From: Owenweeksia sp965229445
GTDB taxonomy: Bacteria > Bacteroidota > Bacteroidia > Flavobacteriales > Schleiferiaceae
Assembly: GCA_965229445.1 (NCBI GenBank)
Contig: OZ245876.1
Coordinates: 2,914,001-2,978,000 of the forward strand
Direction of reading: 5' to 3'
DNA length: 64,000 bases
Shown: positions 52,153 to 61,469 of the stretch, one piece after another
Numbering within the stretch: the stretch's first letter is position 1
How the letters are laid out: every line of letters starts with the position of its first letter
The notes under the pieces: generated by a model
The model's input: the letters and a program-made list of their open reading frames with translations, nothing else
What the model was told of the DNA's origin: nothing
Database searches by the model: none
Made by a program: the position numbers and the translations under genes

Positions 52153-53693
52153 AAACTTGTTAATTCTGGTTTAACCGGCAGACGAATTTTGAAACTGGTG
52201 CCTTTGTTTTCTGAGCTTTCAAAATTAATATCGCCTTCCAATAAATCTACATACTTACCAATAATACTTAACCCCAGACCGGTACCCTGAATATTAACTG
52301 CATTTCTGGCTCTGAAAAATCGGACAAATAGATGTTTTTGTTCGTCCTTGGGAATTCCAATGCCATTGTCAGTCACCTCTAATGTCCAAGACTCCCCTTC
52401 TACCTTGGTCTCTATTTCAATAATACCGTCATCACCTGAATACTTAATGGCATTTGACACTAAATTATTGAATATGTTCTTAAAGACCTGTTGATCACAT
52501 AAAACTTCGGTGGCACCTGAATGACGATAGGTAATTTTCTGACCCGGTTTGGCGCTCTGCCTAATCTCATCTACCAAAGCTTCCATCTCCTTTGGCACCG
52601 GGAATTTCTTAATCTGAATCTGAACCATTCCTTCCTCCAGCTTATCTATAGATAGGAAGTCATTAAGGATATTGGTGAGGTGCCGGATCGAAGAATCAAT
52701 ACGATGGAAATGTTTTCTTTGTTGGTCCTCGGTCCCCTCCTTCTTTACATATTTCTTTAGCAAGCTGAGGGATGACTGCACTGTAGTAAGCGGAGTCCTA
52801 AATTCGTGAGAAGCCATAGACACGAATCTCGACTTCATCTCGCTCAACTGTTTTTCTTTTTGCAGGGCTTCCAGGATATCCTGCTCTGCCTTTTTCATTT
52901 TGGTAATATTCTGCTCAACCACCAAAATTTGAGTGATCTCTCCATCTTCATCCGGAAGACCTACCGCATTTAACATATAAGTATGCTTGCGATAATTGAT
53001 TTCTATGGCCGTGTCAATTCCCTTTAATACCTCTTGTAATTTTGATCGGATTTCTTCTCTAACTTCCGGTGCCAATCTTTCCAGGTAGTTGGTCCCAACC
53101 AGACGCTTACTGTTTATGCCGAGCTTATACAGTTCTTGACCTTCTACAAACACATAATTTAAATCCCGATCAAATACATTGATAATCCCGTTGGGGAAAT
53201 TCCTCGCAATTAAACGATAGAGATGCTGACTGTTGCGCAAATCTCTGGTGCGCTCAGACACTTTAAGTTCCAATTCCTGGTTAAGCTGCTTTATCGCTTC
53301 GCCAGTCTTTACGCGTTCAGTGATGTCTGAAATTAAGGCCATAAACATGTTTTCTCCCTCAACCTTAAAGTGATTCAGAGATACTTCAACCGGAAAACAA
53401 TGTCCGGATTTATGCATGGCCTGCAACTCCATTCCCTTGCCCATAGGTCTTTTAGTAGGGTTATGAGCATAGCCCTTGCGATGCTTTCGATGACGCTCCC
53501 TCGAGCTATCCGGGATGAGTAATTCAACCTTTTGATCCAGCAATTCCTCTCTGGAATAACCAAACATTTCGGCCGCCCTTGAATTTACAGCCTCTATTAA
53601 TCCCTGTTTATTGGTTACTACCAAGGCTTCAGCCGCTGACTCAAACAATGCCGCTGCTATATCCTTAATATTAACCTTTCGTTCCTTCTCCAT
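52149..53693 (-). CDS. Cytoplasmic PAS-PAS sensor histidine kinase
   Basis: A 514-residue kinase from ATG 53693 (MEKERKVNIKDIAAALF; the frame extends 6 codons to a TTG). No membrane helix. PAS1 (about 10-130) resembles the FixL sensor PAS (LIPDSSRERHRKH, KSGHCFPVEVSLNHF, MALISDITE) but lacks a histidine at the heme-ligand position. PAS2 spans about 160-270. The HisKA domain carries the phospho-acceptor in ASHEFRTPLTT. The HATPase domain shows NNLVSNAIKYS, DNGIGIP and GTGLGLSI. It is coupled to the receiver-CRP gene, its obvious partner. Confidence 0.92.
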   Translation of the reverse strand: MEKERKVNIKDIAAALFESAAEALVVTNKQGLIEAVNSRAAEMFGYSREELLDQKVELLIPDSSRERHRKHRKGYAHNPTKRPMGKGMELQAMHKSGHCFPVEVSLNHFKVEGENMFMALISDITERVKTGEAIKQLNQELELKVSERTRDLRNSQHLYRLIARNFPNGIINVFDRDLNYVFVEGQELYKLGINSKRLVGTNYLERLAPEVREEIRSKLQEVLKGIDTAIEINYRKHTYMLNAVGLPDEDGEITQILVVEQNITKMKKAEQDILEALQKEKQLSEMKSRFVSMASHEFRTPLTTVQSSLSLLKKYVKKEGTEDQQRKHFHRIDSSIRHLTNILNDFLSIDKLEEGMVQIQIKKFPVPKEMEALVDEIRQSAKPGQKITYRHSGATEVLCDQQVFKNIFNNLVSNAIKYSGDDGIIEIETKVEGESWTLEVTDNGIGIPKDEQKHLFVRFFRARNAVNIQGTGLGLSIIGKYVDLLEGDINFESSENKGTSFKIRLPVKPELTSL

Positions 53694-53887
53694 ACTCCGT
53701 TTGGCATTCAAAGATAATCAATGCCATCCCTGCTTAAGGCTACTAATATCAATATGGTCTTAATTATACTTCCCGGACCATATTTCCACCCCTATTCCCT
53801 TCCATTACTGTTAAACTATATTCATCTAACCTACTCATTGTCAGTTTTTTCGTAAATTGAACATATCTAAATCAAAAATCCTGCGCC

Positions 53888-54637
53888 ATGAAAAAACTAT
53901 TATGCCTATTTCTGGTGGTGTTCTTTGCCACTGATGGTTTCTCAAGAATCAGAACCAAAGAGGTGGATCCTATCAAAGGTGAAATCAAGATTAAGAATGT
54001 AGCTGGCTTTGCCTATGACTATAACAACTTTCAGCTGGTCATTAACAACAATGTGTTTAACCTCTCAAATCAAAACATTGCATCGGGAAATTTAAACGCA
54101 GGGGTAGATGAAATCATCGTGATCACCAACTTGGTCATACCCCTGGTTGCCAGCATTTCACTCTGGTACCCCAATAGCCTTGGCGCCCCGGGTTCCAACC
54201 CAAATTTGGTAGATTTTATGCAATTTGGAGCCGCCGGAAATCCCTATGAAGCCTCTGCTGACAGTGCTGGCTTATGGACCATAGGAGACTTTATTAGTGG
54301 TAATCCTCCCTATACTCACACCGGTGGCTCTAATGATGAAGGAGCAACTTTTTGGCAATCCAGTACCGTAAATATTGATGAGTTGCTCGTTCAAAGTACA
54401 TTGTCCGCTTATCCCAATCCGGCCGTTAATACCGTGAACATTTCAATCTCACCAGACGTAATGAGTCAAAATTTAAACCTGGTACTTCTTGATCTTCAAG
54501 GAAAGGTATTGATAAAACGTCCGGCTCAGGAAGCCCTGACTGTATTACCAGTTTCCCATCTTCCTGAGGGTATCTATTTCGCCATTCTCAGAAACAAGGA
54601 GGCCATTATAGAGCGACAGAGGGTGGTTGTGAAATAG
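53888..54637 (+). CDS. Secreted protein with T9SS type A sorting domain
   Basis: A 249-residue exported protein: signal peptide (KKLLCLFLVVFFATDGFS), a ~140-residue beta-rich middle of unknown function (VAGFAYDYNNFQLVINNNVF, SISLWYPNSLGAPGS), and a C-terminal sorting domain from about 172 (LSAYPNPAVNTVNISIS, LLDLQGKVL, LPEGIYFAIL, ending RVVVK). The sorting domain is recognised by the type IX secretion system and removed on attachment to the surface. The conserved YPNPA marks its start. Confidence 0.85.
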   Translation: MKKLLCLFLVVFFATDGFSRIRTKEVDPIKGEIKIKNVAGFAYDYNNFQLVINNNVFNLSNQNIASGNLNAGVDEIIVITNLVIPLVASISLWYPNSLGAPGSNPNLVDFMQFGAAGNPYEASADSAGLWTIGDFISGNPPYTHTGGSNDEGATFWQSSTVNIDELLVQSTLSAYPNPAVNTVNISISPDVMSQNLNLVLLDLQGKVLIKRPAQEALTVLPVSHLPEGIYFAILRNKEAIIERQRVVVK

Positions 54638-54778
54638 AAATAGCGTTACGGACAACATTCTGGGTTTGCCTAAGGACAGCGTGATTGTGATCCGCGTCAC
54701 TGTGAGCAGAAGGGATGGTATTTACTTTTGAGAAAGCCAGAAATCTGGATTCCGGTAATCTTAAAATCATTCCTCATC

Positions 54779-55549
54779 ATGACACTAATCAAGCGTGCCC
54801 CTGTCCTTTCAGTAATTTTGTTCTTAATATTTTCATTACTCTGGTCCTGCAAAAAGGAAGAGGACTTACAAAACACTCTACCCGGAGAGGTAAAGGTTCA
54901 ATTTGAATATGTGTTTGGATCGAATCAAATACCATGGGAAATTGGCCAAACCATGCGACACCCAAAAACGGGAGATACACTCACCTTTACAGAGTTTTCT
55001 TTCTATGTATCGAATGTAAAACTGCTGAATTCACAAGGTGAGTACTGGACTGAGACAGATAGTTATCATCTCATCTGCGCAAAATGTAAAGACGCATCTC
55101 TATTCACTCTAAAAGACGTTCCAGCTGGAAATTATGTTGCCATCGAGTTCTTACTCGGCGTAGATAGCCTTAGAAATGAAAGCGGAGCCCAAACTGGAGC
55201 TCTGTCTCCTACCTATGGTATGTTTTGGGATTGGAACACTGGTTACATTATGCTAAAAGCAGAAGGTTCCTCTCCACAAAGTTCTGATGGAGCATTCACT
55301 TTTCATCTGGGAGGTTTCGCAGGTCCCCACAACCTTCTTACACCCCGAAGTTTTCCATTTTTCGGTAAAAGTATAGAGGTTAATGCGGAAGAGTCTCCCG
55401 AACTCCTCCTATGGGCAAACCCTGCCAGAATGTGGCACAGCTCCCCGAGCGTGAGCCTGGTCAATGAAATAATACAACCCGGTTCAGAGGCAAAAGATAT
55501 GGCCACGGACTTTTTCAGCAATATTAGTTTAATGGAAGTCAAAAACTAG
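54779..55549 (+). CDS. MbnP-like lipoprotein
   Basis: A 256-residue lipoprotein from ATG 54779, with lipobox LLWSC followed by KKEED; the frame extends 17 codons to a TTG without a better signal. The mature domain matches the MbnP family: VKVQFEYVFGSNQI, DTLTFTEFSFYVSNVKLLNSQG, GNYVAIEFLLGVDS and SPTYGMFWDWNTGYIMLKAEG with FHLGGFAGP. MbnP proteins occur with copper-uptake or methanobactin genes, and copA lies 144 nt downstream. A role in periplasmic copper handling is inferred. Confidence 0.85.
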   Translation: MTLIKRAPVLSVILFLIFSLLWSCKKEEDLQNTLPGEVKVQFEYVFGSNQIPWEIGQTMRHPKTGDTLTFTEFSFYVSNVKLLNSQGEYWTETDSYHLICAKCKDASLFTLKDVPAGNYVAIEFLLGVDSLRNESGAQTGALSPTYGMFWDWNTGYIMLKAEGSSPQSSDGAFTFHLGGFAGPHNLLTPRSFPFFGKSIEVNAEESPELLLWANPARMWHSSPSVSLVNEIIQPGSEAKDMATDFFSNISLMEVKN

Positions 55550-55692
55550 TTGGTTCCGGGCGAGACGTGCTCTAATATCAATTCCAGACTTTATGGGCAT
55601 GTGGAATGGGTTTGGCGTTAAAATCTCATATCTTCCCTATTGATCCTTTTCGGTATTCTAATGTTAAATTGGTCGGAAATTCATGCTGAACT

Positions 55693-57936
55693 ATGACTAA
55701 AAACAAGGTATTCGAAGAGAATAAAGAATATAAGCAATCAATTCTGCCTGTTACCGGCATGTCTTGTGCCTCATGTGCCCTGAGCGTAGAGTCTGCACTG
55801 CAAGCCTTACCTGAAGTGGCCGAAGCCAATGTGAACTTTGCCTCACAGCATGTCCAGGTAAAACACCGTCTGTCAATCTCCCCTTCAGACCTACAAAAAT
55901 CCGTGCGAAGCATAGGTTATGACCTAATAATTACCGAAAATTCTTCCGATCAAACTCAGGGCGAAGCGCAGACCAAAAAATACGCGCAACTTCGGAGGAG
56001 CTTTATTTGGTCATTAGTATTGACTCTTCCTGTTTTTGTTCTCGCCATGTTTTTTCCTTATTGGGAACCCGGAAATTGGATTTCCCTGGCGCTTAGCATT
56101 CCGGTGCTTTTCCTGTTCGGCGCCGGTTATTTCAGCAAGGCCTGGAAACACGCTAAACGTGGTAACATGAATATGGATACGCTGGTAGCCTTAAGTACCG
56201 GTATGGCATTTTCCTTTAGTCTCTTCAACACGATATATCCACAATTCTGGACCAGCCGAGGCTATGAAGCACACCTGTATTACGAAACTGCCACGGTTAT
56301 TATCACCTTTATTTCATTGGGGAAACTTCTGGAAGAGCGAGCCAAAGCTAGCACCAGTTCCGCCCTCAAGAAACTCCTTTCATTAAGCACCAAGCAAGTG
56401 AGAATAATAAAGGATAAGGAGGAGGTGATCACTTCCGTTTCTGATATTAAAAATGGTGACCTTATCCGCGTAAAGCCCGGAGAGAAAATAAGTGCGGATG
56501 GAGTGGTAGTGAGTGGTGACACTTATGTGGATGAGAGTTTGATTAGCGGGGAGCCCACACCGGTAAGAAAAACCAGGGGTGATAAGGTTTATGCAGGGAC
56601 TATCAACCAGAAAGGATCCGTAGATGTAGAGTGTATAGAAGTTGGAGACGACACCGTGCTGGCACAAATAATTGATACCGTGAGGCGTGCTCAGGGCAGT
56701 AAAGCACCGGTACAAAAACTGGTAGATAGGATTGCAAAAGTATTTGTGCCGGTGGTAATTGTATTATCCATAATCACCTTTATTGCCTGGATGACCCTGG
56801 CCGGCGAGGATGCTTTTTTTAAGGCACTTCTTACCTCCATCAGTGTTTTGGTAATTGCTTGTCCTTGTGCCCTGGGTCTTGCTACCCCTACTGCCATTAT
56901 GGTAGGAATAGGCAAAGGGGCCGAAAACAATATTTTGATCAAGGATGCGGAAAGCCTTGAATTAGCGTATAAGGTTAATGCCCTTGTGATGGATAAGACG
57001 GGTACGATCACCAAGGGAAAGCCATATGTTACTGATATTAAATGGCTTGAAGATTTTGAGTCTCGCCAATATCCTTCAATTTTGTTGGCTCTGGAATCGC
57101 GATCTGAACACCCACTTGCCACGGCACTGGTGCGCTATTTAAAAGACCATAATACCCCAGGTGGGGAGATCTCAAATTTTAAGAGTATAACCGCACAGGG
57201 TATTACCGGAAGAGATGAGGAGCATTTGGAATACTTTGTGGGGAACAAAACTCTGGCTCTCAAAATGGTCAAGGGCATTCCTGACGAACTCCATGCAACT
57301 ATTGTGGACTGGGAAAACAGGGCAAAAACCGTCGTATATTTTGGAAATAGGGATAACTTATTGGCCATAATAGCCATATCTGATGCCATTAAAGAAGGAG
57401 CCCATGAGGCTATTCAGCTCTTACAACAAAATGGGATTGATACCTATATGATTACCGGGGATAACCAGGGTAGTGCCAAAGCGGTTTCCAAGGAAGTAGG
57501 GATTGAACACTTTAAAGCAAATATGAAGCCCGGGGATAAGGCGAACTATATTCACCAGCTACGTCAGAACGGAGCGGTAGTGGCCATGGTAGGCGATGGA
57601 ATAAATGATTCGGAAGCAATGGTTAAAGCAGATGTCAGTATTGCTATGGGACACGGCTCTGATATAGCCATGGATGTGGCAAAAATGACCCTTACCACGT
57701 CCGATCTAAGATATATTCCCAAAGCTTTAAAACTATCAAGACGTACAGTTCGGGGCATTAATGAAAACCTCTTTTGGGCCTTTATTTACAATCTCATTGG
57801 AATACCAATTGCCGCAGGAGTACTATACCCCATCAATGGATTTCTTCTAGATCCGATGATTGCCGGAGGAGCCATGGCGCTCAGTTCCGTATCTGTAGTT
57901 GCGAACAGTTTAAGACTGCGCAGAGTTAAGATCTAA
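55693..57936 (+). CDS. copA: Copper-translocating P-type ATPase
   Basis: A 747-residue P1B-1 ATPase that expels Cu(I) from the cytoplasm. One N-terminal HMA domain has the Cu-binding GMSCASC (about 22-28). Eight membrane helices include the CPC motif (C390-P-C392). The actuator TGE-type loop is present as LISGEPTPV. The phosphorylation site is DKTGT (D434), followed by SEHPLATAL (HP locus) and GDGINDSEAM. It differs from CcoI in HMA and hinge motifs and is the detoxifying paralogue. It follows the MbnP-like gene on the same strand. Confidence 0.95.
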   Translation: MTKNKVFEENKEYKQSILPVTGMSCASCALSVESALQALPEVAEANVNFASQHVQVKHRLSISPSDLQKSVRSIGYDLIITENSSDQTQGEAQTKKYAQLRRSFIWSLVLTLPVFVLAMFFPYWEPGNWISLALSIPVLFLFGAGYFSKAWKHAKRGNMNMDTLVALSTGMAFSFSLFNTIYPQFWTSRGYEAHLYYETATVIITFISLGKLLEERAKASTSSALKKLLSLSTKQVRIIKDKEEVITSVSDIKNGDLIRVKPGEKISADGVVVSGDTYVDESLISGEPTPVRKTRGDKVYAGTINQKGSVDVECIEVGDDTVLAQIIDTVRRAQGSKAPVQKLVDRIAKVFVPVVIVLSIITFIAWMTLAGEDAFFKALLTSISVLVIACPCALGLATPTAIMVGIGKGAENNILIKDAESLELAYKVNALVMDKTGTITKGKPYVTDIKWLEDFESRQYPSILLALESRSEHPLATALVRYLKDHNTPGGEISNFKSITAQGITGRDEEHLEYFVGNKTLALKMVKGIPDELHATIVDWENRAKTVVYFGNRDNLLAIIAISDAIKEGAHEAIQLLQQNGIDTYMITGDNQGSAKAVSKEVGIEHFKANMKPGDKANYIHQLRQNGAVVAMVGDGINDSEAMVKADVSIAMGHGSDIAMDVAKMTLTTSDLRYIPKALKLSRRTVRGINENLFWAFIYNLIGIPIAAGVLYPINGFLLDPMIAGGAMALSSVSVVANSLRLRRVKI

Positions 57937-58042
57937 AGGCTTGATTCCTAGAGGATTCCTGAGGAACCAATGAAACTGAAGTTCCGGAAATATGGTGAAG
58001 ACTATTGCTAAAATGAATCTGGATTTAGGTGTTTCGTTTTAG

Positions 58043-58696
58043 TTATATCCGATCAAATCCTCTTATTATACCGGTTTTAATAGCAAAACGGGTTATATCC
58101 GCTGTATTTCTTCCGTCAATCTTAGTGAGTATCTTCTTGCGATGAGAATCTACGGTATGCACACTAATCGCTAGCTTTTCTGCTATCTCCTTTGTTGCCA
58201 TACCATTTGCTATTTCCCTGGTCACATCCTTTTCGCGATCTGAAAGCTCTATAGTATGCTTGGTATTGTTATGAAATTGCTCGGTAAATCCCTTTTTAAT
58301 GATTTCACGACTATAATAAGGCTCGCCTTTGGCAATATCTCGAATGGCTTGTAACAATTCCTTTCTGCCTGAGTTTTTCAGAATATATCCATCCGCTCCG
58401 GCACCCACCAATCGTTTGATGAACTCGGTACGGCTATGCATACTTAATATTAAAATCTTAGTTTCAGGATACTCTTTCTTCACGTTTAAGGTCGCCTCGA
58501 TACCATCCATTTCAGGCATGTTAATATCGAGAATTAATAAATCCGGACGAGGTACAACAGCCATCCGTTCCATCACCTGTTTTCCAGATTGCACGGAGTC
58601 GATAACCTTTAGATCTTCCTCCCCTTCCAGCATGGCGTTCAAGCCATCCAATATCACTGCGTGATCATCTGCAAGTAATATTTTTAGTTTATCCAT
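58043..58696 (-). CDS. NarL/LuxR-type response regulator
   Basis: A 217-residue regulator: receiver 1-120 with phospho-acceptor D57 (LILDINMPEMDG) and K106; and a LuxR-type helix-turn-helix about 150-210 (ELSDREKDVTREIANGMATKEIAEKL, VHTVDSHRKKILTKI). It overlaps the upstream kinase gene by 8 nt, forming a two-component pair. The target genes are not evident. Confidence 0.94.
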   Translation of the reverse strand: MDKLKILLADDHAVILDGLNAMLEGEEDLKVIDSVQSGKQVMERMAVVPRPDLLILDINMPEMDGIEATLNVKKEYPETKILILSMHSRTEFIKRLVGAGADGYILKNSGRKELLQAIRDIAKGEPYYSREIIKKGFTEQFHNNTKHTIELSDREKDVTREIANGMATKEIAEKLAISVHTVDSHRKKILTKIDGRNTADITRFAIKTGIIRGFDRI

Positions 58697-60554
58697 TCTC
58701 TTGTTCCAGCTTTACTTTAAAGCAACTACCGGTATGATCAGAATGAACCTCTAATTTAGCTTTTAGAGCTTCCACCCTTCGTTCCACATTCATTAAACCT
58801 AAACCATGCCTTACCTGCGCAATATCAAATCCAACACCGTTATCACTAACATTCAAACTTACCATACCCTGCTTCGCAGCCAATGTTATACTGATCTCGT
58901 TGGCTCCAGAATGCTTTACCGCGTTATTCACCAATTCCTGAGTAATTCGAAACAACTGCAGTTGTGTATTTCTGCCGAGCTTAGGTTCATTTTCAATCCT
59001 CAAATTGATATCGAGCTTGTTGGTCACTTCCAGACTTTCCTTAAAGTCTTCTAGTGCCGCTGCCAGGCCTAATTTAACCAATACTCCGGAAATCAGGTTA
59101 TGTGATATCTCGCGAGTATCATCAATGGCCTTGTCAATCAGATCTTTGCTCTTGTCTAGAAACTTGTTCTCCGATTCATTCCTTGAGGCAACAGCCTCCA
59201 TTTGCATTTTTGCTCCAGAAAGAGTACTTCCCAATCTATCATGCAAATCTTCTGCAATCCTTATGCGCTCTTGTTCCTGTCCAACCAACATCGCTCTGGC
59301 CATTTCCAGGTTTTTAGTTTGTTCCAATTCACGAAGTTTTTGCTGATGCATATTCTCCTCCTGCTCTCGCAATCTGCGCATCACCTGTCTGCGCCAAACA
59401 AAAATTCCTACCGAAATCAGAAATAGCAATCCAAGAGACAAGGAAATTATTTGAAACCGCTGCCGGTCTGAACTTATCTTTTGAAGGGTCAGTTGTTGAT
59501 GTAGATTCTCCGCTTTTTGTCTTTGAATTTGTTCCTTCTGCCGGGAGCTTTCATACCTGACTTTCAATTCCTCATTTTTAAAGTCAAGACTGAGCATATC
59601 ATCCTTAATGGATTTATAAATTTTAAGGTGTTTTAAGGCCTTCTTATAATTTCCTTCCCGCTCATATATCGTAAACATATTCTCCTGAATCAAGACCCGG
59701 CTGGCGTTGCTTCCGCTTAAGACTGCCAATGAATCGGCCTCCTTTAACAATTTAATAGCCTTAAGGGGGTCATCCGAATACAGACCCGCCAAATTGACTT
59801 TTATGGATAGCCAGGATTCGTAATCCGATTCTCTTTCATAGGACTCCGCAGCTTTGGTATAATAAACAAAGGCACTGTCTCTTAATTGTTGTTCCTCAAA
59901 GACCAATGCCATATTATTCCATAAATCACCCAATTTATCATACCGCTTAAACTGCAAAAACATGTCTTCCGCAATTCTGAAATATTTAAGTGCCTTTTCG
60001 TAATCGTACAGGGAATAATGAGCCAGCCCTATATTGTTATAAGCAGATGATACTTCCGAGCTATCCTGACCCTCCGTAAAATTTTTCAGGGCTCTCACAA
60101 AGTTTTTCAAGGCAAGATTATAACTGGCCTCAGCTAACTTTTCTTCCGCTTCCCTTTCATACAGTTGACCTTCATTATGGTAAATAGAGCCCAGGTGATT
60201 ATAGGATTTACCCAGTTCAACCTCCCAACCATGGGATGCTCGAATTGATATTGCTGAATCCTGGTATGATACCGCCCTGCTCCAATTTCCGGACTTATTC
60301 AGGACCAGTGACATAACATCAAATGCCTCTGCTTTGAGATAATCATTCTCAAGAAGCTTAGAGTTTTGAACAGCCGAGTGAACCAGTTCTAATGCAGAAT
60401 CAACATCGTAAGACCTGATGCTTAAAGATAGTACTAGTTGATTGTAAACCTGGAGAGAATCCATGGTGGGTGCGGACAAAAAATCCTGAGTAGAGGAGGT
60501 CTGAGCCTCCAATACCCAGGATAACACACACACAAATAGAATGGTAATCCTCAT
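58689..60554 (-). CDS. TPR-containing sensor histidine kinase (NarX-like HisKA_3 type)
   Basis: A 621-residue kinase: signal peptide (RITILFVCVLSWVLEAQ), a periplasmic array of about six TPR motifs (about 40-310; YNNIGLAHYSLYDYEKALKY, LWNNMALVFEEQQ), a coiled coil, one membrane helix near 370-390 and a second coiled coil. The HisKA_3 dimerisation domain carries the phospho-acceptor in AEDLHDRLGSTLSG, and the HATPase domain shows LVNNAVKHSGA, DNGVGFD and GLGLMNV. This layout is common in Bacteroidota. The ligand of the TPR sensor is unknown. Confidence 0.92.
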   Translation of the reverse strand: MRITILFVCVLSWVLEAQTSSTQDFLSAPTMDSLQVYNQLVLSLSIRSYDVDSALELVHSAVQNSKLLENDYLKAEAFDVMSLVLNKSGNWSRAVSYQDSAISIRASHGWEVELGKSYNHLGSIYHNEGQLYEREAEEKLAEASYNLALKNFVRALKNFTEGQDSSEVSSAYNNIGLAHYSLYDYEKALKYFRIAEDMFLQFKRYDKLGDLWNNMALVFEEQQLRDSAFVYYTKAAESYERESDYESWLSIKVNLAGLYSDDPLKAIKLLKEADSLAVLSGSNASRVLIQENMFTIYEREGNYKKALKHLKIYKSIKDDMLSLDFKNEELKVRYESSRQKEQIQRQKAENLHQQLTLQKISSDRQRFQIISLSLGLLFLISVGIFVWRRQVMRRLREQEENMHQQKLRELEQTKNLEMARAMLVGQEQERIRIAEDLHDRLGSTLSGAKMQMEAVASRNESENKFLDKSKDLIDKAIDDTREISHNLISGVLVKLGLAAALEDFKESLEVTNKLDINLRIENEPKLGRNTQLQLFRITQELVNNAVKHSGANEISITLAAKQGMVSLNVSDNGVGFDIAQVRHGLGLMNVERRVEALKAKLEVHSDHTGSCFKVKLEQENG

Positions 60555-60582
60555 AACCCCGAAAGATATAAGGAATGTCTAT

Positions 60583-60951
60583 TCAAATAATTACTTTCCT
60601 TGCCCGGCGTCGAATATTTCTTGTTTTTGTTCCAGTAGCGGTCTCTTCTGCTACTACTATATCAACAAACTTAGGGTCCTCACCCGGCTCATAATAATTG
60701 GTATTTGCAACCACCAATGGATTGTCACCTCCACTATCGCCAAGAACAATAGTTAAATGGTAACTATCTTCATAAACCCAAAACTGTTCCGTTGGCGAAT
60801 TTCCCAGAGCCACTACTTGAACGTCTGACGGCACGTTGTGCGATGGATCTGTGTAGAGATTCATTCCCTCCGGGTTGTCAACGCTGACTTCTAGCTGATG
60901 TGGTTCGCTTTCATTATTAAACTGGACAGAAAGGACTTCAAATTGCGCCAT
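60583..60951 (-). CDS. Small acidic protein of unknown function
   Basis: A 122-residue protein from ATG 60951 with no signal peptide or membrane helix. The N-terminal half alternates strands (FEVLSVQFNNESEPHQLEVSV), the middle is rich in Asp, Pro and Asn, and the C-terminus is strongly basic (KTRNIRRRARKVII). I recognise no family. It stops 29 nt before the kinase start, so it might share a transcript with the kinase. Confidence 0.5.
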   Translation of the reverse strand: MAQFEVLSVQFNNESEPHQLEVSVDNPEGMNLYTDPSHNVPSDVQVVALGNSPTEQFWVYEDSYHLTIVLGDSGGDNPLVVANTNYYEPGEDPKFVDIVVAEETATGTKTRNIRRRARKVII

Positions 60952-61017
60952 TTAAAGTAAATATTTGTATGTGTGTTGTTTGTGATGACTCAAAGATTAC
61001 ACTCTTTTAGGGATTGG

Positions 61018-61062
61018 CAATCACTAGAACTAGTGATTTGTACCTACTAGTTTTAGTGATTG
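61018..61062. repeat. Nested inverted repeat between two small genes
   Basis: CAATCACTAGAACTAGT (61018-61034) and ACTAGTTTTAGTGATTG (61046-61062) form 17-bp arms with one mismatch. Within the left arm and its flank, AATCACTAG and CTAGTGATT pair around two A residues. It lies between the divergently oriented small genes at 60583-60951 and 61138-61338, so it could be an operator or a small RNA hairpin. Confidence 0.7.
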
Positions 61063-61137
61063 GTAGTTTTGAGATTATTAGAACTTCGTAGGGTTCGAAC
61101 TACAGAATTACACCTTTAACCTGACCTGACCTAGTAG

Positions 61138-61338
61138 ATGACTGAGCAAGATGACCAACAAAATCTGGAGAGCATTCCGCTCCAAACGCATCCAGAATTG
61201 TTATTGAACATGGAGAATCCTCTGCCGATGAGTATTTTGAAATTCAAAATACGGCTAGTAGAGGAGCGAATAGCAATAAATGAGAAAAAGAGCCAAAAGC
61301 TTGATCTGGATAATCTAGATGAGCTGGTCAACTCTTAA
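61138..61338 (+). CDS. Short hypothetical protein
   Basis: A 66-residue, charged, probably helical protein (ILKFKIRLVEERIAINEKKSQKLDLDNLDELVNS) from ATG 61138. The C-terminal half has a heptad-like pattern that could form a coiled coil. No signal peptide, no known family. An almost exactly opposed open frame exists on the other strand (61131-61331), so the assignment is uncertain; the plus frame has the more protein-like composition. Confidence 0.4.
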   Translation: MTEQDDQQNLESIPLQTHPELLLNMENPLPMSILKFKIRLVEERIAINEKKSQKLDLDNLDELVNS

Positions 61339-61400
61339 ATATCAACTTGAACCGCGAATTGTTCAATACTAAAAAATCGGGTCTCTACTAAGCTCAGACG

Positions 61401-61469
61401 ATGATGATCCGGGGCAGGTGCTCCCTGTTCTCTGCAACCCAACCTAACAGGTGCTGCCCCGGTCATCAT
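61401..61469. repeat. Large GC-rich intergenic hairpin
   Basis: ATGATGATCCGGGGCAG (61401-61417) pairs with CTGCCCCGGTCATCAT (61454-61469), a ~16-bp stem with one bulged base. The loop side also holds GGTGCTCCCTGTT facing AACAGGTGC, which can extend pairing. No T-run follows, so it is not a simple terminator. It lies in the gap 61339-61643, where I see no gene. Confidence 0.65.

Noticed and set aside
61131..61331. 66-residue open frame opposite the small gene at 61138-61338
   Set aside because: Ser/Phe-rich composition, no family features; the plus-strand frame is more protein-like, though neither is certain.
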